Below, piece after piece: positions 7,216 to 11,099 of a stretch of 11,099 nt of DNA. Source of the DNA: Hepatocystis sp. ex Piliocolobus tephrosceles. Lineage: Eukaryota > Apicomplexa > Aconoidasida > Haemosporida > Plasmodiidae. The notes under the pieces are model-generated. The model was given only the letters and a program-made list of their open reading frames with translations. It was not told where the DNA came from and did no database searches. The stretch spans positions 1-11,099 of the forward strand of contig CABPSV020000665.1 in assembly GCA_902459845.2 (NCBI GenBank), given 5' to 3'. How positions within the stretch are numbered: position 1 is the first letter of the stretch; the number at the start of each line of letters is the position of its first letter. A program made the translations under genes and the position numbers.

Positions 7216-10200
7216 TTATTTAATAACTAAACCACTAGCAACAACTTTGTTTTCTTCAGACAAAATAAAACGAGATAAGGGAGAAATGGCCAAGGGTAGG
7301 AAGTCATAAATATTAAAAAAAGGGTTATCTAATGTAATAAAATAATTTATACTATTATTGAAATACTGTGTACATATTAAGTTATTATTTACTTCTATTT
7401 CTATGATTCCAATATCATAGCTACGTAAACATTTTTTATTTTCTACTGTTTGATAAAATACATTATTTTTTTTATAATTGTTTAAGTTACCAATATATTT
7501 TAACATTTGTCCGTTAGTGTCAGCATTTAATTTTTTTATGTTTGCAATGCAATCCGAACTGAAAGAATAATTTTTACCCTCATTTTTACTGTAATTTTTA
7601 TTTTTATAAACATAATAAATGTTTTTAATAGTTATACTATGTGAAGAATTTAATGAATAAAAAAGATATTGCCTACCTATGATTAGTGGAATTTTTATTT
7701 CATTCATTTTTATTAATACATTCATTTTATTACATGTAATAACAGTATTATCATAACATATATGATCAGTACATGTATTATCAGTACATGTATTATCAGT
7801 ACATGTATTATCAGTACATGTATTATCAGTACATATATTATTACTACATATATTATTACTACATATATTATTATTATTATGTAAAGAGGCTTTTTGAATT
7901 TCTTCTTTCTTTTCTATTACATTATAATTGGTACTGACTAAAACAAAATTATCATTTAACTGGTTGTCAGTTATTTTAAAGTAAACATTTTCCATTATGT
8001 CGTTATTTATTAGATTCATATCATCATTAGCAACACAATATTTGGAAATTTCGTATAGAGCGGAAAAGAAATTATTAAAATGATTTGTGGTAGAATTGTT
8101 AATATGTTGAACACTTTCAGTGGTGGTTGTGGTTGGGGCAGTGGTAGGAGCAGTGGTAGAAGCAGTGGTAGGTTTATCATCTTTTGCATTAAAGTCCTTT
8201 TTGTTTTCATTTTTAATGCTCTTATTAGATGTATTATTTTCTTGGTTTAATAAAAGTTTTTTAATCAAATTAAAATCCTTTGTATTTACTAAGTAGTCAC
8301 AAAAATTGTTTATGTTTATATATTTAAAAAAGCATGAATCCTTTTCAATTTTTTTTATTAAAATTTTTTCTTTAATTGGTAATACATTATAATAATTTTT
8401 ATTTAATAAAGTGCCGTTTAATATTTTTATATTTGCCTTTACTATATCATTTGATTCAGTAAAATCATGAGCAACTCCTATAAACATATTATTATCTGAT
8501 TTTAATATTTTTGTAGCAGTACCAACACAAGAATTATAATACATATTATTTGCGAACAACATTTTATTGTCACTCTTATTTTTACTATTACTACTGGTCT
8601 TACTATTACTATGACTACTGGTATTACTATGACTACTGGTATTACTGTGACTACTGGTATTACTGTTAATGTTGGGAATAAAATTATAATAACAACTTAA
8701 AGCATCAACTTTATCATATAATATTTCTTTACACATTTTAAATAAAAACATATCTTTTTTTAAATTCATAAATTTGATTTCATCATATAAACAATAACCT
8801 CGGTTAAATAATTGTATATTTCCTTTTTGGAATTTTATTATGTTTTTATTTTTATAAGCTGCAACAGGGACAAATACAACACGTCTTTCAAACAATCTAG
8901 GGTTAGAATTAGAGCCATAATTAGAACCATAATTAGACGTATTATTATTTTCTTTATTATTTATATTAGCACTATCATCAATTTTTCCTGTATTCATTTT
9001 TGTACAAAAATAAAAGTTATTGTTAATTACAAATTCGTAAACACTTTCATTTTTTTTACATTCAAATAATAATTTTATAGCTTTACATATATCATTAAAC
9101 ACCTGTTCATTATAATCAAATAAATCCATTTTATTTATTACGACAATAATATTATATATACCTACAGATTTTAGTATAGAAATATTTCGATATGTTTCAT
9201 CATTTTTTTTATTATAAATATTATTTGCATCTATTACTAGTATAGCACAATCTGCAAAAAAACTACAAGAGTGTAAGTTATTCACAAGTTCTGTATGACC
9301 TGGTGTATCAAAGATGTTAATTTTACGAAAGCACACAATATCTTTGTGTATAATATCTTTTTTATAAAAATCTTCAAATATATTTTTATTTATATAAATA
9401 TTATTATGTATGTCTATATTGGATTGTACTTCTGTCGTAGTGTTGTTATGTATACTATCATTTTGTTCATTCACATTTTTATTTTCATTCACATTTTTAT
9501 TTGTTTTATTATTTTTTTCATTGTTTAAAACATTATAATATATATTTTCTATATCCTTTTGGGTATAATAAATATAAAAATCTTTTTTTTTATTAAACAG
9601 AGTTATATTTCTTTCTCTTTCATCATCTTCTTCATCTAATACATATGTATATTTAGAACTTTCCTTAACATGCTCATATTTTCGTAAAGTTTGTTCACTT
9701 ACATAATTTAAATCGTATAATAACGCACCTATCAGAGTAGACTTTCCGGCATCAATATGTCCCAATACAAGAACATTTAATGTATTAAGCATTATATATT
9801 TATTGTCTTTACATGTTTTTAAAGTTATACTCTCTTGAATTTTTCCACAGTTAACTACCTTTTCTTTTTTCTTTACTATTTTATTTTTGTTACTGTTACT
9901 ATTAGGATTGTTAACGTTTTTATTACTGTTACTATTAGGATTGTTAATGTTTTTATTACTGTTACTATTAGGATTGTTAACGTTTTTATTACTGTTACTA
10001 TTAGGATTGTTAACGTTTTTATTACTGTTACTATTAGGATTGTTAACGTTTTTATTACTGTTACTATTAGGATTGTTAACGTTTTTATTACTGTTACTAT
10101 TAGGATTGTTAACATTTTTAATTTTTACATTACTAGTATTTTTTTCGCATTCAAACTCATTGTAATATTCTTCATCATAATTATCATAATCCTCAAAGGC

Positions 10201-10251
10201 ATCTTCATAATCATCATAATAAAATTTGTTACCTTTTTTTTTATTGCTCAT
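7216..10251 (-). CDS. HBS1: HBS1-like translational GTPase (ribosome rescue), repeat-expanded
   Basis: An intronless 1011-residue member of the EF-1A/eRF3/HBS1 GTPase family. HBS1 with Pelota (Dom34) splits stalled ribosomes in no-go and non-stop decay in the cytosol. Residues 9-35 are an acidic, Tyr-rich stretch (KFYYDDYEDAFEDYDNYDEE) like the opening of animal HBS1. G1 is GHIDAGKST (164-172), switch I is ERERNIT (211-217), G3 is DTPGH (315-319, catalytic-type His319), G4 is NKMD (373-376) and G5 is near VAAYKNKNI (463-471). Beta-barrel domain II spans about 575-780. Domain III is about 843-1011 and ends in the family-like PLSRFILSEENKVVASGLVI. Family members have about 450-700 residues; the excess is Asn-rich insertions and four tandem repeats. 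RNIT replaces the usual RGVT, and about 70 extra residues separate switch I from G3. A diverged eRF3 or EF-1A paralogue is less likely. Confidence 0.85.
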   Translation of the reverse strand: MSNKKKGNKFYYDDYEDAFEDYDNYDEEYYNEFECEKNTSNVKIKNVNNPNSNSNKNVNNPNSNSNKNVNNPNSNSNKNVNNPNSNSNKNVNNPNSNSNKNINNPNSNSNKNVNNPNSNSNKNKIVKKKEKVVNCGKIQESITLKTCKDNKYIMLNTLNVLVLGHIDAGKSTLIGALLYDLNYVSEQTLRKYEHVKESSKYTYVLDEEDDERERNITLFNKKKDFYIYYTQKDIENIYYNVLNNEKNNKTNKNVNENKNVNEQNDSIHNNTTTEVQSNIDIHNNIYINKNIFEDFYKKDIIHKDIVCFRKINIFDTPGHTELVNNLHSCSFFADCAILVIDANNIYNKKNDETYRNISILKSVGIYNIIVVINKMDLFDYNEQVFNDICKAIKLLFECKKNESVYEFVINNNFYFCTKMNTGKIDDSANINNKENNNTSNYGSNYGSNSNPRLFERRVVFVPVAAYKNKNIIKFQKGNIQLFNRGYCLYDEIKFMNLKKDMFLFKMCKEILYDKVDALSCYYNFIPNINSNTSSHSNTSSHSNTSSHSNSKTSSNSKNKSDNKMLFANNMYYNSCVGTATKILKSDNNMFIGVAHDFTESNDIVKANIKILNGTLLNKNYYNVLPIKEKILIKKIEKDSCFFKYININNFCDYLVNTKDFNLIKKLLLNQENNTSNKSIKNENKKDFNAKDDKPTTASTTAPTTAPTTTTTESVQHINNSTTNHFNNFFSALYEISKYCVANDDMNLINNDIMENVYFKITDNQLNDNFVLVSTNYNVIEKKEEIQKASLHNNNNICSNNICSNNICTDNTCTDNTCTDNTCTDNTCTDHICYDNTVITCNKMNVLIKMNEIKIPLIIGRQYLFYSLNSSHSITIKNIYYVYKNKNYSKNEGKNYSFSSDCIANIKKLNADTNGQMLKYIGNLNNYKKNNVFYQTVENKKCLRSYDIGIIEIEVNNNLICTQYFNNSINYFITLDNPFFNIYDFLPLAISPLSRFILSEENKVVASGLVIK
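7750..7869 (-). repeat. 15-bp coding repeat, NTCTD pentapeptide x8
   Basis: This encodes HBS1 residues 795-834: two NICSN, one NICTD, four NTCTD and one HICYD. The four perfect copies are nearly identical at DNA level (ATGTATTATCAGTAC on the plus strand). The repeat puts a Cys every five residues, just before domain III. Confidence 0.9.
8119..8169 (-). repeat. Thr-rich tract (TTAPTT type) in HBS1
   Basis: Residues 695-711 read TTASTTAPTTAPTTTTT. The tract is coded by GGT/GGC-type triplets on the plus strand, giving a locally G-rich patch in an AT-rich gene. It lies within the large insertion in domain II. Confidence 0.85.
8611..8664 (-). repeat. 18-bp coding repeat, SNTSSH x3
   Basis: Residues 530-547 are three copies of SNTSSH, followed by decayed SNSKTSSNSK. 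It sits between the GTPase domain and the start of domain II, a place where a flexible linker would be tolerated. Confidence 0.9.
9886..10116 (-). repeat. 33-bp coding repeat, NVNNPNSNSNK x7
   Basis: Seven exact 33-base units encode residues 46-122; the sixth reads NINN in place of NVNN. The units differ by almost no bases, so the array is recent. It links the acidic HBS1-type N-terminus to the GTPase core. Because 33 is a multiple of three and the unit lacks stops in several frames, it creates long false ORFs on both strands. Confidence 0.97.
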
Positions 10252-10480
10252 TTTTAATTTCTTTCTTACTTTTGATTGAGGGAGGGTGAAGAGACAGAAA
10301 ATTTATATATTATATATATGTACATATGCACATATTTACATATATATATGTAGTTAATTTTTTATTTTAGCATTTTTTAGATTCTTCTTTTTTGTCATAT
10401 AACCTAATTTTAAAATAAAAAAAAAAAAAATATATATGTATATATGATTCGCCTTATTAAAGTGTTTTATTTATTTTTTT

Positions 10481-10601
10481 AAACAATTTATTCATAATTT
10501 ATTTGTAGTTCATTCATAATTTATTGATGATTTGTTGAAGATTTAGTCACAATTTATTTACAATTTATTCACGATTTATTCACAATTTATTCATGACTTT
10601 T
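10481..10601. repeat. 11-bp tandem array, 11 copies
   Basis: The sequence divides without gaps into eleven 11-base units, consensus TCACAATTTAT, with variants such as TCATAATTTAT, TGATGATTTGT and TCACGATTTAT. It lies about 230-350 bases upstream of the HBS1 start. The period is close to one DNA helical turn. Confidence 0.9.
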
Positions 10602-10672
10602 TCATGTTTTTTTTTTCCTTTTTGAACCTTCATTGTTTTGTTTTTCCTTTTTGTATTATTCTCATTTCATCC

Positions 10673-10677
10673 CATCT

Positions 10678-10726
<49 letters not shown>

Positions 10727-10736
10727 CCTTTTTTCT

Positions 10737-10786
<50 letters not shown>
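10673..10786. repeat. Twin poly-T tracts (T47 and T48) after CTCAT
   Basis: Two runs of 47 T (10680-10726) and 48 T (10739-10786) are separated by CCTTTTTTCTCA, and both are preceded by TCTCA. This looks like a duplicated unit of about 59 bases. Exact lengths in such tracts are error-prone in any assembly. Confidence 0.85.
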
Positions 10787-11099
10787 CATTCGTATAATAC
10801 ATTGGGATGATGTAACATACGTTTATCTCTTTTTAACTCCTTTTTTTTTAAATATATATCATGAAATGAAAAAATTAAATTTTAAAATAAATAAAACATA
10901 GGGCACACTTTTTTTTTTAAAACTAGATTTTTATTTGATAAGTATAAAAACTTTGAACTACAAAGAAAAAAAAAAAAAAAAAAAAAAAAAAAATAGGACG
11001 GGGGTTCACAATTTTTGTGTTTTTTTTTTTTTTAATTTTTAGTTAAGTTAAAACGAGTTAAAAAAAAAAGTAAACATTTATACCAACAAATTTTCTATA

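Larger units (their letters stand above)
10252..11099. promoter_or_regulatory. Upstream region of HBS1; no further gene seen
   Basis: The 848 bases before the HBS1 start hold a pyrimidine-rich patch on the coding strand (10278-10287, GGGAGGG on the plus strand), (TA)n runs, an 11-bp tandem array, twin poly-T tracts and an A26-29 tract near 10965-10992. The start context is AAAAATG. The coding strand has GTAAGAAAG within 25 bases of the start, which could be a 5' UTR splice donor or chance. No coding exon is supported on either strand. Confidence 0.5.

Noticed and set aside
8016..9528. ORFs at 8016-8210 (minus), 8812-9069 and 9295-9528 (plus)
   Set aside because: Each lies within the HBS1 coding region in another frame and has biased hydrophobic composition without motifs.
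9886..10116. CRISPR-like direct repeats
   Set aside because: The repeats abut without spacers, lie inside a eukaryotic gene and keep its reading frame.
9835..10257. Plus-strand 140-codon ORF with TVTIRIVNVFI repeats, and overlapping 92- and 79-codon ORFs
   Set aside because: All are shadows of the 33-bp repeat in HBS1; the unit length is a multiple of three and lacks stops in several frames.
10604..10901. Plus-strand ORFs of 68 and 87 codons, mostly Phe
   Set aside because: They are translations of the twin poly-T tracts.

Overview
The window looks like nuclear DNA of a malaria parasite (Plasmodium). The reasons are extreme AT content, frequent (TA)n and long poly-A/poly-T tracts, short introns with GT/AG ends and T-rich acceptors, and an Asn/Lys-rich protein with in-frame low-complexity inserts. 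A Laverania-type or other very AT-rich species fits best, but I cannot fix the species from sequence alone.

Layout. (1) 1 to about 1360 is almost pure A/T, with roughly 20 G or C in the first 1340 bases and none from 487 to 883. It is built of short imperfect tandem repeats. In size, composition and repeat style it matches a Plasmodium regional centromere core; the window opens inside it. (2) About 1361-5119 is a gene desert with homopolymers, (TA)n and one doubtful 72-codon ORF (1824-2042). (3) 5120-5879, minus strand, is a two-exon gene for an Nfu-type iron-sulfur cluster carrier with a mitochondrial-looking N-terminus. (4) 5880-6330 is a divergent promoter region between Nfu and a small plus-strand gene. 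(5) 6331 to about 7136 is a probable small spliced gene of unknown function; its first exon is convincing and its second exon is the best of two candidates. (6) 7216-10251, minus strand, is an intronless 1011-residue translational GTPase. It is best read as HBS1, the Pelota/Dom34 partner in ribosome rescue, and is heavily expanded by repeats. (7) 10252-11099 is the upstream region of that gene, with an 11-bp tandem array, two near-identical poly-T tracts of 47 and 48 bases, and a G-rich motif.

The genes are independent eukaryotic units, not an operon: one feeds mitochondrial Fe-S maturation, one mRNA/ribosome quality control, and one is unknown. The small gene and HBS1 converge tail to tail with about 80 bp between stops. 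I see no mobile element, CRISPR array, tRNA, rRNA or telomere repeat. The most notable items are the candidate centromere edge, the small spliced gene, and the highly diverged, repeat-filled HBS1.
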